This document shows, in pieces, positions 34,153-43,383 of a DNA stretch of 64,000 nucleotides. The notes under the pieces were generated by a model. The model searched no databases and was not told where the DNA came from. It saw nothing but the letters and a program-made list of their open reading frames with translations. The translations under genes and the position numbers were made by a program. Each line of letters starts with the position of its first letter. The first letter of the stretch is position 1. The DNA comes from CAYGOC01 sp964351495 (GTDB lineage Bacteria > Chlamydiota > Chlamydiia > Chlamydiales > SM23-39): contig CAYGOC010000005.1 in the NCBI GenBank assembly GCA_964351495.1, positions 1 to 64,000 of the forward strand, given 5' to 3'.

Positions 34153-35325
34153 ATGCGTTTAGGACATTTTTTAGGAGCCATATTTTTAATAGCAGGGACA
34201 GCCATTGGAGCGGGGATGCTTGCTCTTCCTGTAACTACTTCTTTGGCAGGGTTTTTTCCTACACTTATTTCTCTTTCTTTTATATGGCTTTATTTAACCT
34301 CGACTGCCTTTATTTTGTTAGAAGTGAATCTTTTTTTCCCGGGGAAATTGAATTTAATTTCTTTAGCAGAAAAAACTTTAGGAAAGAAAGGGAAACTTTT
34401 ATGTTGGAGCGCATATCTTCTCTTACTATATTGTTTAACAGCTGCTTATTTAGCGGGTAGCTCCCCTTTTTTTTCTCTTTTCTTTTCTCATTTTTTTGAC
34501 CTGTCTCTTCCTTCTGAAGTGGCTTCTTTTTTATTTTTACTCTTATTTGGAACCTTCATCTACTTAGGAACACGGTTTGTAGATCTTGTAAATCGGTTTT
34601 TTATAGGGGGGCTTGCTCTTTCTTATCTACTTTTGATCTTGTATCTTCCCGCTCATGTGAAGGGAGATTTTTTACTTTATAGCAATCCAAAAGCCCTTAT
34701 TTTAGGGGTTCCTGTGATAGTGACTTCTTTTGGGTTTCATATTGTAATTCCAACTTTGACGGACTATTTACACCGGAACAAAAAAAAATTGAGGCTAGCT
34801 ATTTTTTGGGGGAGTTTAATTCCTTTTGTTGTCTATTTTATTTGGGAGTTTTTTGTTTTAGGGTCGATTCCTCTTCAAGGAGAAAATGGGCTTATGAAGG
34901 CCTTTTCGAAAGGGGATTCGGCAACGCTTGCTTTAGTAAAAACCATACAAAAACCGCTGATTCAAATATCGGCTCCTTTTTTCTCCTTTTTTGCTATTGT
35001 CACCTCGTTTTTGGGGGTTACTTTAAGCCTTTTTGATTTTTTGGCAGACGGTCTAAAGCTTACCAAAACAAGATCCCATAAGTTTATTATTTCCCTTTTT
35101 ACGTTTGTGCCTCCTTTGTTTTTCGTAATTTTTTTCCAAAAAGCTTTTTTTTCTGCTTTGCAGTATGCCGCCATTTTTGTGGCTATTTTGCTAGGGCTCA
35201 TGCCTGCTTTAATGGCATGGAAGCTTCCTTCCTTTCAAACAAAGAAAAAAAAGACCCTTCTTGTTTCTGTAATTTTTGTTTCTTTTTTGCTGGTTTTTTT
35301 AGATTTTTTTCAAAAAACCACATAA
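34153..35325 (+). CDS. tyrP: Tyrosine/tryptophan permease, copy 2
   Basis: 390 residues, parallel to copy 1 in every block (GAIFLIAGTAIGAGMLALP versus GGMLLLTGSCIGAGMLALP, VTSFGFHIVIPTLTDYL versus ISFGFHNMIPTLMNYL, ATLALVKTIQ... helix pattern at the end). Divergence between the copies is considerable, so the duplication is old and specificity may differ (for example tyrosine versus tryptophan). Start ATG is four bases after the copy 1 stop. No terminator separates them. Confidence 0.9.
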   Translation: MRLGHFLGAIFLIAGTAIGAGMLALPVTTSLAGFFPTLISLSFIWLYLTSTAFILLEVNLFFPGKLNLISLAEKTLGKKGKLLCWSAYLLLLYCLTAAYLAGSSPFFSLFFSHFFDLSLPSEVASFLFLLLFGTFIYLGTRFVDLVNRFFIGGLALSYLLLILYLPAHVKGDFLLYSNPKALILGVPVIVTSFGFHIVIPTLTDYLHRNKKKLRLAIFWGSLIPFVVYFIWEFFVLGSIPLQGENGLMKAFSKGDSATLALVKTIQKPLIQISAPFFSFFAIVTSFLGVTLSLFDFLADGLKLTKTRSHKFIISLFTFVPPLFFVIFFQKAFFSALQYAAIFVAILLGLMPALMAWKLPSFQTKKKKTLLVSVIFVSFLLVFLDFFQKTT

Positions 35326-35387
35326 ATATTTGCAATTAAATCTTTTTTTATAACAATGAAAATAAAACCGCAAAAGGAGCGATTCCT

Positions 35388-36497
35388 ATGAAACGTTGGA
35401 CTGTACTTCTTCTTTCCCTTCCTCTTTTATTGAAGGCAGAAGAGGTGAAAATAGAAAAGGAGTTTGCAGATTCTAGCTACTCTTACGAGAAAAAAGGAGA
35501 GGATATAAGAAGAGGATCTAATTCTCCTTGTAGAGAAATTAATCCTAGCGCTTGGGGATGTCCCGGAAATGAGGGAGTTTCCATAAGAACGGAGTTTCTT
35601 TATTGGAGAGCTTCTGAAGATGATTTGACTTATGCGTTTGTTTCAGAGTCTCCTGTAAATCCGACAGGTGGGTTTACTTCTAATGCGAATATTCGAAATT
35701 CTAGAGGAAAGCTGGTACAGATGAAAACCAATTGGGAGCCTGCTTTTCGTGTCGGAGCCGGTTGGAATACAAACTATGACGGTTGGGATGTGCAAACAAT
35801 CTATACTTGGTATAAAAATAGCTCTAGAGATGAGGTTGCCTCTACTGTATCTGGTGCAACGGGAGGAGTTACCGCGTCTTGGACTGTTCAGTCTTTTTCA
35901 GAAGGGCCGGCAGGAACTTCTGCCAGAGCTTTTTGGAAGTTTCGAATGGATGAGGGAAGCTTAGAGCTTGGAAGGGCTTTTTATACGAGCAGATCTTTTT
36001 CTATGAGACCTTTTTTAGGTGCTAAAATAGATCGTTTAGATAGAAAAACTAGGTTTGAATATTTGGGAAGTATTTCTCAGTCTATTGAGAAGTATATCAA
36101 TATTAACCGTTTTATGGGATACGGACCTCAACTGGGTACAGGAATCAACTTTCACCTTCCTTTTGGTTTAAGTGTAGTGGGAAAGATGAGTTCTTCTCTT
36201 CTTTTTGGAAGAGCTAAACAGGGTATGCAAACTATTGAAGACAACTTCTTAGTAGCTGATAGTAAAACTAGGCCCACTTGGAAGATGATTCCCGAAGCAC
36301 AGCTCAGTACAGGATTGAATTGGGGGATGTGTTTTAGCGGTACTACTTACCTTGAACTAGGAGCTTCTTGGGAAGGGACTTGTTTTTGGTCGGTTCCCAG
36401 AAATATGCCTCAAACACCGGGCGCTATAATCTATGTAAATAGAGAACAGACGCTCTTTTTAAACGGTCTTACACTAAGTGCAAAAATCGATTTTTAA
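35388..36497 (+). CDS. MOMP-like outer-membrane porin, second type
   Basis: 369 residues. A signal peptide (about 1-17, WTVLLLSLPLLLKAE) precedes a mature N-terminus with three Cys (SPCREINPSAWGCPG) and the MOMP-like first strand VSIRTEFLYWRASEDDLTYAF. Many aromatic-flanked beta strands follow, and the chain ends LTLSAKIDF with a C-terminal Phe. It is clearly related in layout to the porin at 16132 but with different loops and a Cys-bearing N-terminus that could allow disulfide cross-linking as in Chlamydia. AAAGGAG sits eight bases before the ATG and a strong terminator follows. Confidence 0.82.
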   Translation: MKRWTVLLLSLPLLLKAEEVKIEKEFADSSYSYEKKGEDIRRGSNSPCREINPSAWGCPGNEGVSIRTEFLYWRASEDDLTYAFVSESPVNPTGGFTSNANIRNSRGKLVQMKTNWEPAFRVGAGWNTNYDGWDVQTIYTWYKNSSRDEVASTVSGATGGVTASWTVQSFSEGPAGTSARAFWKFRMDEGSLELGRAFYTSRSFSMRPFLGAKIDRLDRKTRFEYLGSISQSIEKYININRFMGYGPQLGTGINFHLPFGLSVVGKMSSSLLFGRAKQGMQTIEDNFLVADSKTRPTWKMIPEAQLSTGLNWGMCFSGTTYLELGASWEGTCFWSVPRNMPQTPGAIIYVNREQTLFLNGLTLSAKIDF

Positions 36498-36518
36498 GCA
36501 GTAGTCTAAGATTGCAAG

Positions 36519-36559
36519 AAAAAAGCCTACCGATCTTTTGATCTGTAGGCTTTTTTTTT
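36519..36559. terminator. Bidirectional terminator between porin and typA
   Basis: Arms 36521-36535 and 36540-36554 (15 positions, one mismatch) with a TTTT loop. An A-run precedes and a nine-T run follows, so it can serve the plus-strand porin and the minus-strand typA. Confidence 0.9.
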
Positions 36560-38399
36560 ATTTCTTCTTTTTAGAAAAGCGGTTTCTGTCTACTTCCGAA
36601 AGATACTTTTTTCTTAAGCGGATTACGTCGGGGGTAATTTCGATTAGCTCATCATCATTAATATAGCAAATAGCCTCTTCTAAGTTGAATCTATGGGGAG
36701 GTTTTAGCAAGATATTTTCATCTGAGCCGGCGGCTCTTACGTTAGTAAGCTGTTTTGCTTTGGTAATATTTACCATTAGGTCATTGTCTCTACTATGCTC
36801 TCCCACTACCATTCCTTCATATACTTCATCACCTGGAGCTTGAAAGAGCCTTCCTCTATCTTCTAGGGTAAAACAAGCATATCCGTTTGCTTTTCCTTTA
36901 CACATAGAGATTAAAACCCCTTTTGATCTGGTAGGGATTTCTCCTTTGTACTCTTGGTAGGAGTCGAACATATAGGTCATGATACCAAGACCTCGAGTAG
37001 CGGTTAGAAAATCGCTTCTATAGCCCATAATTCCTCTTGTAGGAATTAAAAACTCAATATGGGATATGTTATGCTCATCTACTTCTAATCGCTGCATTTC
37101 CCCTTTTCTTCTAGATAGGTATTCTATTACAGTGCCAGAGTATTCTTCGGGAACTTCTATATGGACTCTAGAGATAGGTTCTAATTTTTTTCCCATTTCT
37201 TCTTTCAAAATTACTTGCGGTTTAGAAACGCAAAACTCAAAGCCTTCTCTTCTCATCGCTTCTAAAAGGACAGCAAGGTGGAGCTCTCCCCTTCCCGATA
37301 CGGTAATTTTTGATTGATCTTGATCCGATTCTGTAATCAGATAGGTAAGATTTGCTTTTTTTTCTGTTAGAAGACGTTCTCTAATTTTATTCATAGTAAC
37401 GTGCTTTCCACTCTTCCCGACAAAAGGACCGTCATTGACTAAGATGTCAATCGATACAGTAGGTTCTTCTACTTCAATAGAAGGTAAGATACGTACCTTT
37501 TCTGTGTCAGATAAGGTATCACCAATCATAGCATCTAAGGCTCCTGAAATAAGGACAATATCGCCAGCTCCTGCCTCTTCCATCGGGACTTTTTCCAATC
37601 CTAAAAAGCCGTCAATCTTGGTAACTTGAATTTTTGTAATGGTTTCTTCTTTGTTGATATGAGCTAAGGTCATTCCTTTTTTTACCGTTCCATCTAAGAT
37701 GCGTCCGCATACCTGTCTTCCTAAAAAGTCATCATGGTAGACAGTGGCTGCTTGCATGAGAAAAGGGCTTTTTAAGTCTCCTTCCGGAGAGGGCACTTTA
37801 GCTAAGACTAGCTCAAATAAGGGGGCCATATCTTTTCTTTCATCTTTTAGTTCTTTTATGGCGAATCCTTGTAAAGCAGAAGCATAACAGTAAGAAAAAT
37901 CGAGCTGTTTATCTTGGGCTCCAAGCTCTACAAAAAGATCAAATGTTTCATTTAAGACTCTATCAGGATCTGCATTAGGCCTGTCTACTTTGTTAATGAC
38001 TACAATAGGGCAAAGACCCATCTTGAGCGCTTTAGAAAGGACGAATCTAGTTTGCGGCATGGGGCCGTCTTGAGCATCTACAATTAAAAGAACGGAATTG
38101 ACCATCCCTAAAGTTCTTTCTACCTCTCCGGCAAAGTCAGCATGACCTGGGGTGTCTATGATATTGATTTTATAATCGTTGTAGTAAACGGAGGTGTGTT
38201 TGGCAAAGATGGTGATTCCTCTTTCCTGCTCTTGGTCGTAGGAGTCCATAATTCTTTCAGGAACCACTTGGTGTTTTTGAAAGACATTTGCTTGTTTTAA
38301 CAGTTCGTTTAAAAGGGTTGTTTTTCCATGGTCGATGTGAGCGATAATGGCAATATTTCTAATTTTTTCTGGGTTGAATAGTTTTTTGGGTAAAGACAT
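36558..38399 (-). CDS. typA: Ribosome-associated GTPase TypA/BipA
   Basis: 613 residues. Translation-factor GTPase implicated in ribosome assembly and stress. Domain I has IAIIAHIDHGKTTLLNELL (G1), RGITI (G2), IIDTPGHADF (G3), VINKVDRPNA (G4) and SALQ (G5). Domain II and EF-G-like domains III and V follow, with the BipA-specific RRKGEMQRLE and PTRGIMGYRSDFLTATRG, cut here to its core, and C-terminal LTNVRAAGSDENI and the basic tail. Length is typical. The start is ATG 38399. Confidence 0.96.
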   Translation of the reverse strand: MSLPKKLFNPEKIRNIAIIAHIDHGKTTLLNELLKQANVFQKHQVVPERIMDSYDQEQERGITIFAKHTSVYYNDYKINIIDTPGHADFAGEVERTLGMVNSVLLIVDAQDGPMPQTRFVLSKALKMGLCPIVVINKVDRPNADPDRVLNETFDLFVELGAQDKQLDFSYCYASALQGFAIKELKDERKDMAPLFELVLAKVPSPEGDLKSPFLMQAATVYHDDFLGRQVCGRILDGTVKKGMTLAHINKEETITKIQVTKIDGFLGLEKVPMEEAGAGDIVLISGALDAMIGDTLSDTEKVRILPSIEVEEPTVSIDILVNDGPFVGKSGKHVTMNKIRERLLTEKKANLTYLITESDQDQSKITVSGRGELHLAVLLEAMRREGFEFCVSKPQVILKEEMGKKLEPISRVHIEVPEEYSGTVIEYLSRRKGEMQRLEVDEHNISHIEFLIPTRGIMGYRSDFLTATRGLGIMTYMFDSYQEYKGEIPTRSKGVLISMCKGKANGYACFTLEDRGRLFQAPGDEVYEGMVVGEHSRDNDLMVNITKAKQLTNVRAAGSDENILLKPPHRFNLEEAICYINDDELIEITPDVIRLRKKYLSEVDRNRFSKKKK

Positions 38400-38562
38400 A
38401 GCGTTCTCTTTTTAAAGGTAAATTTTCTCAAGGTAGTAGATTCATTTTATCTGAAAGGGGAGTTTTCTTCTCTTTTTTTCCTAAAGGGTGAGGGTAAAAA
38501 TGGGGTTTTGAACTTAAGTAGAAGTTTTTTTTAGAAATAGCAAAAAATTTAATTGAACTCTT

Positions 38563-38820
38563 TTAAAGAGATAGAAGCCATTTCCAAATAGGGAGAACCG
38601 TAATCTGAAAATTTTCTATGTGGAGGGTCTCTTGTTCATTTTCTGTAAGTATAAGTCCTTCTTTTAGGTTATAGGTTTTCATAGCTTCAATTAGCCCCTC
38701 TAATTCTCTTTTTTTTGTCTCCTCATTAGAAAGGTGCATTGTTACTTGAATGGCTTGGGTAATTTGATTTTTTTCTCTTAAGAGAAAGTCACATTCTTTT
38801 TTTTCTTTTAACCCAATTAT
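38563..38820 (-). pseudogene. C-terminal remnant of a DUF4143-type ATP-binding protein
   Basis: About 80 residues read KEKKECDFLLREKNQIT-QAIQVTMHLSNEET-KKRELEGLIEAM, then LKEGLILTENEQET and ITVLPIWKWLL. This is the typical C-terminus of AAA+ ATP-binding proteins with a DUF4143 domain (E.DF......QVT....E...RE..GL..A.......GLILT......I.V.PiWKWLL). The ATPase domain and any credible start codon are missing; upstream the frame runs into three 33-bp repeats. It is therefore a fragment left by deletion or decay. Confidence 0.75.
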
Positions 38821-38919
38821 ACCAAAAAATCGTGCTCTGTCAACACACGGTTTAGGTAAAAATCGTGCATTACTATTGCATGGTTTTAAGATAAACCATG
38901 TAATATGAATACATGGTTT
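38821..38919. repeat. Three contiguous degenerate 33-bp tandem repeats
   Basis: Units 38821-38853, 38854-38886 and 38887-38919 each start with A-rich sequence and end in CAYGGTTT or CACGGTTT, with an inverted partner (AAACCATG in the third unit at 38893-38900). Read on the minus strand in the frame of the ATPase remnant they encode an 11-residue repeat, KPC plus eight variable residues. There are no spacers between units. Confidence 0.7.
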
Positions 38920-39005
38920 TTTAACCAATTAAATTAAAAAGAGTTAAGTTTTGATAATTGTGTTACAGAAAAACCTTAAGGTCTGTTTTTGAGGCATGGA
39001 CAAGG

Positions 39006-39509
39006 CTACCTCAAGATCATTATTTTCTTTGTGACAAGTTCTGAATTGGGGACTACAAGAGTCTCTTTTTTTTCGTTTTCCAAGATAGAGTTCATGAGAA
39101 AAATTTCTTGAATTATCCCCTCGAACTGATTTTCAAGCCGAACTTTTTGTCCTACTTTTAAGTTTCTAGAGGTAAGAAGGAAAAACCCACAGACAATATT
39201 GTGAAAAAGAGATTGAAGGCTAATCCCTACCCACACTAAAACAGCCCCTAGAAAAAGAGAAAGTAGGGTTAGATCAAACCCCAATCCTTGGAAGATAAAG
39301 ATGCAAGCTATAAGGAAGAAAAAATACCGTAAAAATTTTTGCAGGACATAAAAAGTGCTTTTAGAAATGTTCTTTTCTTGTTTTTTTAAAATTTTATGGA
39401 CTGCTTTATACAGGACAAAGGAGAGAATAAGCCAAAAAAAGGCTTTCAAAAAAAGAGATGGGTTAAAAACAGGCAGTGGCAATGGTTCTTGTAAAAAAGA
39501 ATAAAACAT
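39006..39509 (-). CDS. Shortened MscS-family mechanosensitive channel
   Basis: 167 residues. Transmembrane helices are visible at about 27-42 and 60-78; the pore helix and beta domain follow with LGAVLVWVGISLQSLFHNIVCGFFLL, cut here to its TM3-like core, then NLKVGQKVRLENQFEGIIQEIFLMNSILENEK and VVPNSELVTKKI. These are clear MscS beta-domain motifs. The usual C-terminal alpha/beta domain is absent, since the chain ends 4-5 residues after the VPNS motif. It may be a minimal channel or a 3'-truncated gene. It is divergent from uvrB with 46 bases between starts. Confidence 0.75.
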   Translation of the reverse strand: MFYSFLQEPLPLPVFNPSLFLKAFFWLILSFVLYKAVHKILKKQEKNISKSTFYVLQKFLRYFFFLIACIFIFQGLGFDLTLLSLFLGAVLVWVGISLQSLFHNIVCGFFLLTSRNLKVGQKVRLENQFEGIIQEIFLMNSILENEKKETLVVPNSELVTKKIMILR

Positions 39510-39520
39510 AAAACCCCCTC

Positions 39521-39549
39521 TTCAGAAAAACCCTTTTTTGTACTATACT
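39521..39549 (+). promoter_or_regulatory. uvrB promoter
   Basis: TTCAGA (39521-39526), 17-base spacer, TATACT (39544-39549). The uvrB ATG at 39556 starts six bases later, which places the predicted transcription start at the initiation codon, a leaderless configuration. Confidence 0.6.
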
Positions 39550-39555
39550 ACGCTT

Positions 39556-41544
39556 ATGCCATTTTCTCTAAAGTCTTCTTTTACTCCTTGTGGAGACCAA
39601 CCCGAAGCGATTGAAAAGCTAGTAAAAGGAGCTTTAGAAAATCGAAAAGCCCAAGTTCTTTTGGGGATCACCGGTTCCGGAAAAACCTTTACGATGGCCA
39701 ATATTATTCAAAAAGTGCAAAGACCTACTTTGGTTTTAGCTCATAATAAAACTTTAGCGGCGCAGCTTTACCAGGAGTTTAAGGGCTTTTTTCCGGAAAA
39801 TGCGGTGGAATACTTTGTCTCTTATTATGACTACTATCAGCCGGAAGCCTACATAGCTAGAACCGACACCTATATTGAAAAGGATATGGCTATTAATGAA
39901 AGAATAGAAAGGATGCGCCTTTCTGCTACGAGATCTTTATTGGAAAGAGATGATGTGATCATTGTAGCTTCTATTTCTTGTATCTATGGTTTGGGGGTTC
40001 CCGAGTATTATTCTCAAATGCAGCTCGCTTTAAAACCGGGGCAAACGGTTTCTAGAGAAGAGCTTTTATTTCATTTGGTAGAGATGCATTACACCAGAAA
40101 TGATTATGAGCTCTCTAGGGGAAATTTCCGAGTAAGAGGAGAGGTATTGGATATAGTTCCTGCATACGAAGAAGATATAGCCTATAGAATCCAGTTTTTT
40201 GGAGATGAAGTAGAGCTTTTAAGCCAAATAGATCCGTTAACAGGAAAACAAATCCGAAAATTAGAAGGGCTGGTTATTTATCCGGGCTCTCACTACGTCA
40301 CACCAGAAGAGGTAAGGCATGAAGCTATCTCTACTATAAAAGAGGAGTTGCAAGAAAGGGCGCTGTTTTTTGAAAAAGAGGGCAAGCTGTTAGAAAAGCA
40401 AAGAATTTTGGAGAGAACCAAGCATGATTTAATCATGATTCGAGAAATTGGATTTTGCAAGGGGATAGAAAACTATTCTAGACATTTTTCTAAAAGAAAG
40501 GAAGGAAGCCCTCCCCCCTGTCTTTTAGAATATTTTCCGGAAGACTTTTTGTTTTTTATAGATGAATCTCACCAAAGCCTTCCTCAAATGCATGCGATGT
40601 ATAATGGAGATCGTTCTAGAAAATCTTCTTTAGTAGAGTTTGGGTTTCGACTCCCCTCTGCTTTAGACAATAGACCTTTAAAATTTGAAGAAGCATACGC
40701 CCACTTTCATAGAGTTATCTATGTTTCTGCTACGCCGGGGGTTTGGGAGCTTCAAGAGGCAAAAGGGGAAGTAGTAGAGCAGATAATCCGTCCTACCGGT
40801 CTTTTAGATCCTGAAATAGAGATAAGGCCCCTTTCTTCTCAGGTAGAAGATGCATTAGAGGAGATCCAAAAAGAGGTAGAAGAGGGAAGAAGAGTTTTGG
40901 TAACTACCCTTACAAAAAAGCTGGCAGAAGACTTAGCAAAATACCTATCGGATTTGCAGGTAAAAGCAAAATATATGCACTCTGATGTGGATACCTTAGA
41001 GAGGATGCGTATTCTAAAAGAGCTAAGGCAAGGAGGATTTGATGTATTGGTGGGAATCAACTTATTAAGAGAGGGGCTGGATATCCCAGAGGTTTCTTTG
41101 GTCTTGATTTTAGATGCAGACAAAGAGGGATTTTTGCGAAGTGAAACGGCTCTTATCCAAACCTGTGGAAGGGCGGCCCGAAATGATAAGGGAAGGGTAA
41201 TTATGTATGCAGACAAAAGAACAAGATCAATAGAGAGATGTTTAGAAATTACCGAAGAGAGAAGAAAAAAACAGATAGAGCATAATACAAAGCATGGCAT
41301 TACCCCAAAAACCATTTCTAAGAGTATAGCCGAGTCTTTGGAAGAAACTTTTGGAATTCAAGAGACAGCCCCAAGTAAAACAGCTTTACATTTAGAAGAG
41401 TTTTCTAAAGAGATGTTAGAAAAAAAGATTCAAGAATGTGAAGAGCAAATGAAGCAAGCGGCGAAAGAGAAGCGATTTGAAGAAGCAGCTCATTTTCGGG
41501 ATTTGATGCGGTTTTATCAGAAAAGAGAGATGGAAATTCTATAG
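39556..41544 (+). CDS. uvrB: UvrABC system protein B
   Basis: 662 residues. Damage-verification helicase of nucleotide excision repair. Walker A GITGSGKTFTMANI near residue 34, the beta-hairpin region SYYDYYQPEAYIARTDTYIEKD near 88 (given here only by its Tyr-rich core), DESHQS near 336, VGINLLREGLDIPEVSLV near 497 and QTCGRAARN near 530 are present. The C-terminal UVR motif reads LEKKIQECEEQMKQAAKE-KRFEEAAHFRD and mediates UvrC binding. ATG 39556 is preferred to TTG 39538 in the same frame because the latter lies across the -10 box. Confidence 0.96.
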   Translation: MPFSLKSSFTPCGDQPEAIEKLVKGALENRKAQVLLGITGSGKTFTMANIIQKVQRPTLVLAHNKTLAAQLYQEFKGFFPENAVEYFVSYYDYYQPEAYIARTDTYIEKDMAINERIERMRLSATRSLLERDDVIIVASISCIYGLGVPEYYSQMQLALKPGQTVSREELLFHLVEMHYTRNDYELSRGNFRVRGEVLDIVPAYEEDIAYRIQFFGDEVELLSQIDPLTGKQIRKLEGLVIYPGSHYVTPEEVRHEAISTIKEELQERALFFEKEGKLLEKQRILERTKHDLIMIREIGFCKGIENYSRHFSKRKEGSPPPCLLEYFPEDFLFFIDESHQSLPQMHAMYNGDRSRKSSLVEFGFRLPSALDNRPLKFEEAYAHFHRVIYVSATPGVWELQEAKGEVVEQIIRPTGLLDPEIEIRPLSSQVEDALEEIQKEVEEGRRVLVTTLTKKLAEDLAKYLSDLQVKAKYMHSDVDTLERMRILKELRQGGFDVLVGINLLREGLDIPEVSLVLILDADKEGFLRSETALIQTCGRAARNDKGRVIMYADKRTRSIERCLEITEERRKKQIEHNTKHGITPKTISKSIAESLEETFGIQETAPSKTALHLEEFSKEMLEKKIQECEEQMKQAAKEKRFEEAAHFRDLMRFYQKREMEIL

Positions 41545-41574
41545 GAAAAAGAGAGGTTTTGCTATTTTTGTTTC

Positions 41575-43383
41575 ATGCGCTTTTTTAAAACACCCTTTTT
41601 CCAAATTCTTATACAAGACAAGAAAAAAAACGGAGTTCTTTTTTTTTCTTTTTTTTCCTTGCACTTTTTGGCTGCTCTTTTAGAGGGAGCTTCTTTTACA
41701 TTTATTGTTTTAGCTTTAAGCTCTTTAGAAAAAGAAGTAACGACTTTTCTCCCCTTTAAAGTAGGCGCATTTTTCCCTTTTTTACAAAAACTCAACCACA
41801 CAGAAGCATTTCGGTTTTTTACTATCCTGGCTATTTTTTTTCAGATTCTACGAAGCTCTTTTTCTTTTTTTGGGCAGCTTTGTCTTACTAAGTTAAGTAT
41901 AAAAGTGCAGTGTGATGTACAGAAGAAGATTTATGAGCAGATTTTTCATTTTAGCTTTTCTCAGGTGAGCAAATATAAAATTGGGGACCTAGTGGAGTAT
42001 ACCTCTTCTCCTTCTAATATGATCCCCCATTTTACGGAAGCGTGTAATCAAGTATTGATTTCTTTTTTTACAGCGTTAGTTCTTTCTTTTTTACTTTTTT
42101 CCCTCTCTTTTTCCTTGACCTGTATTATTTTTTTCTCTTTCGCCCTCCTTTTTTGGGTGCAAAAAAAAGTAGTAAAAAAGGTTTCTAACACTTCGCAAAA
42201 GTTAATTAGGCTCCAGGCTGATTTTACTAAAAATGCGGTTCAAAATTTGCAAGCTTTAAGGCTTATTTTCACATTCAACCGTCATAAAAAAGCGAGAGAA
42301 AATATTTACGAAAGTATTTTTCATATTGGCAAGGTAACGAAAAAGCAGACTCTTTTGGTGCAATCTTTATCTCCTTTCAACGAGATGATGGGAGTTGTTT
42401 TAGTGGGCGTGTGTCTTTTGACGGGTCCCTTTTTTTTATCGGAAAACAACACGCTAGCCATTTTACTTTCTTTTTTAAGTATAACGTACAGACTGAGTTC
42501 CAGAGCGCAAATTCTGGCAAATTATGCAGCTAATTTAGCCAAGCATACAGGTTTTATAGGAAGGGTGAATGAGATCTTAAAAAAAGAAGATAAGGAATTT
42601 TCAATAGAAAAACAGGGGATTCATTTTCCTTTTACAAAAAGTCTCTCTTTTAAAAACGTCTTTTTGCACTACGAAGAAAATAAAAGAGCTGTTTTACAAA
42701 ATCTTTCTTTTTCTGTGAAAAAAGGAGAGACTTTAGCCTTAGCGGGGCCTTCGGGTGCAGGAAAGTCTTCTCTTTTAGATTTGATTATTCGTCTTTATAG
42801 GCCTTCTTCTGGGGAGATCCTAGTGGATGGCAGATCTTTAGAGGAACAAGATATCGGTTCTTGGAGAGATAGCTTAGGAGTTGTAAGCCAGGACACCTTT
42901 ATTTTTAATGAAACCATTGAAAAAAACATCTTATTTGGGAAGTTAACGGCTACTAAAGAAGAAGTACAGGAAGCTGCAAAAATAGCAGGGGCCTTAGGGT
43001 TTGTTGAGAGACTTCCCAATAAGTGGGAGACAGTTTTAGGAGAGAGAGGTTATCGTCTTTCCGGGGGAGAAAGGCAAAGAATTGCTTTAGCAAGAGCTCT
43101 TTTGCGCAAACCTGAGATTTTAATTTTAGATGAAGCTACGAGTAATTTGGATAGCTATTCAGAGCATCTAATTCAAGAGGCTTTAGAAAAATTTCAGCAT
43201 AAGATTACGTTAATCATAGTAGCACATAGACTATCTACTATTACGAAAGCAGATCAGATCCTTTTTTTAGAAGAAGGCTCTGTTGTAGAACGAGGAACGC
43301 ATGAAGAGCTGTTACAGAAAAAGGGAAGGTACGCTCTTTTCTGGGAGATTCAATCTACAAGTCTAGCTTCTACTTCTTTATAA
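41575..43383 (+). CDS. ABC exporter, MsbA-like (fused membrane and ATPase domains)
   Basis: 602 residues. Six transmembrane helices occupy about 1-320, followed by a nucleotide-binding domain: Walker A GPSGAGKSSLLDLI near 390, Q-loop VVSQDTFIF, signature LSGGERQRIALARALL near 496, Walker B ILILDEATSNLD and H-loop VAHRLST. Type IV exporters of this form flip lipids, glycolipids or peptides. It stands at the edge of the glycosyltransferase region, so export of a lipid-linked saccharide is a plausible role. The end overlaps the convergent GT4-like gene by 34 bases. Confidence 0.85.
   Translation: MRFFKTPFFQILIQDKKKNGVLFFSFFSLHFLAALLEGASFTFIVLALSSLEKEVTTFLPFKVGAFFPFLQKLNHTEAFRFFTILAIFFQILRSSFSFFGQLCLTKLSIKVQCDVQKKIYEQIFHFSFSQVSKYKIGDLVEYTSSPSNMIPHFTEACNQVLISFFTALVLSFLLFSLSFSLTCIIFFSFALLFWVQKKVVKKVSNTSQKLIRLQADFTKNAVQNLQALRLIFTFNRHKKARENIYESIFHIGKVTKKQTLLVQSLSPFNEMMGVVLVGVCLLTGPFFLSENNTLAILLSFLSITYRLSSRAQILANYAANLAKHTGFIGRVNEILKKEDKEFSIEKQGIHFPFTKSLSFKNVFLHYEENKRAVLQNLSFSVKKGETLALAGPSGAGKSSLLDLIIRLYRPSSGEILVDGRSLEEQDIGSWRDSLGVVSQDTFIFNETIEKNILFGKLTATKEEVQEAAKIAGALGFVERLPNKWETVLGERGYRLSGGERQRIALARALLRKPEILILDEATSNLDSYSEHLIQEALEKFQHKITLIIVAHRLSTITKADQILFLEEGSVVERGTHEELLQKKGRYALFWEIQSTSLASTSL

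Noticed and set aside
38821..38919. Possible CRISPR mini-array
   Set aside because: The three 33-bp units are contiguous without spacers, are degenerate, and no cas gene lies in the window.
38821..38928. N-terminal part of the 121-codon frame as a real gene start
   Set aside because: It begins at a TTG without a ribosome-binding site and consists of the 33-bp repeats, not of ATPase sequence.
41562..41801. Minus-strand 79-codon Lys-rich ORF at the start of the ABC transporter
   Set aside because: It is the antisense reading of Phe-rich transmembrane codons (TTT read as AAA).
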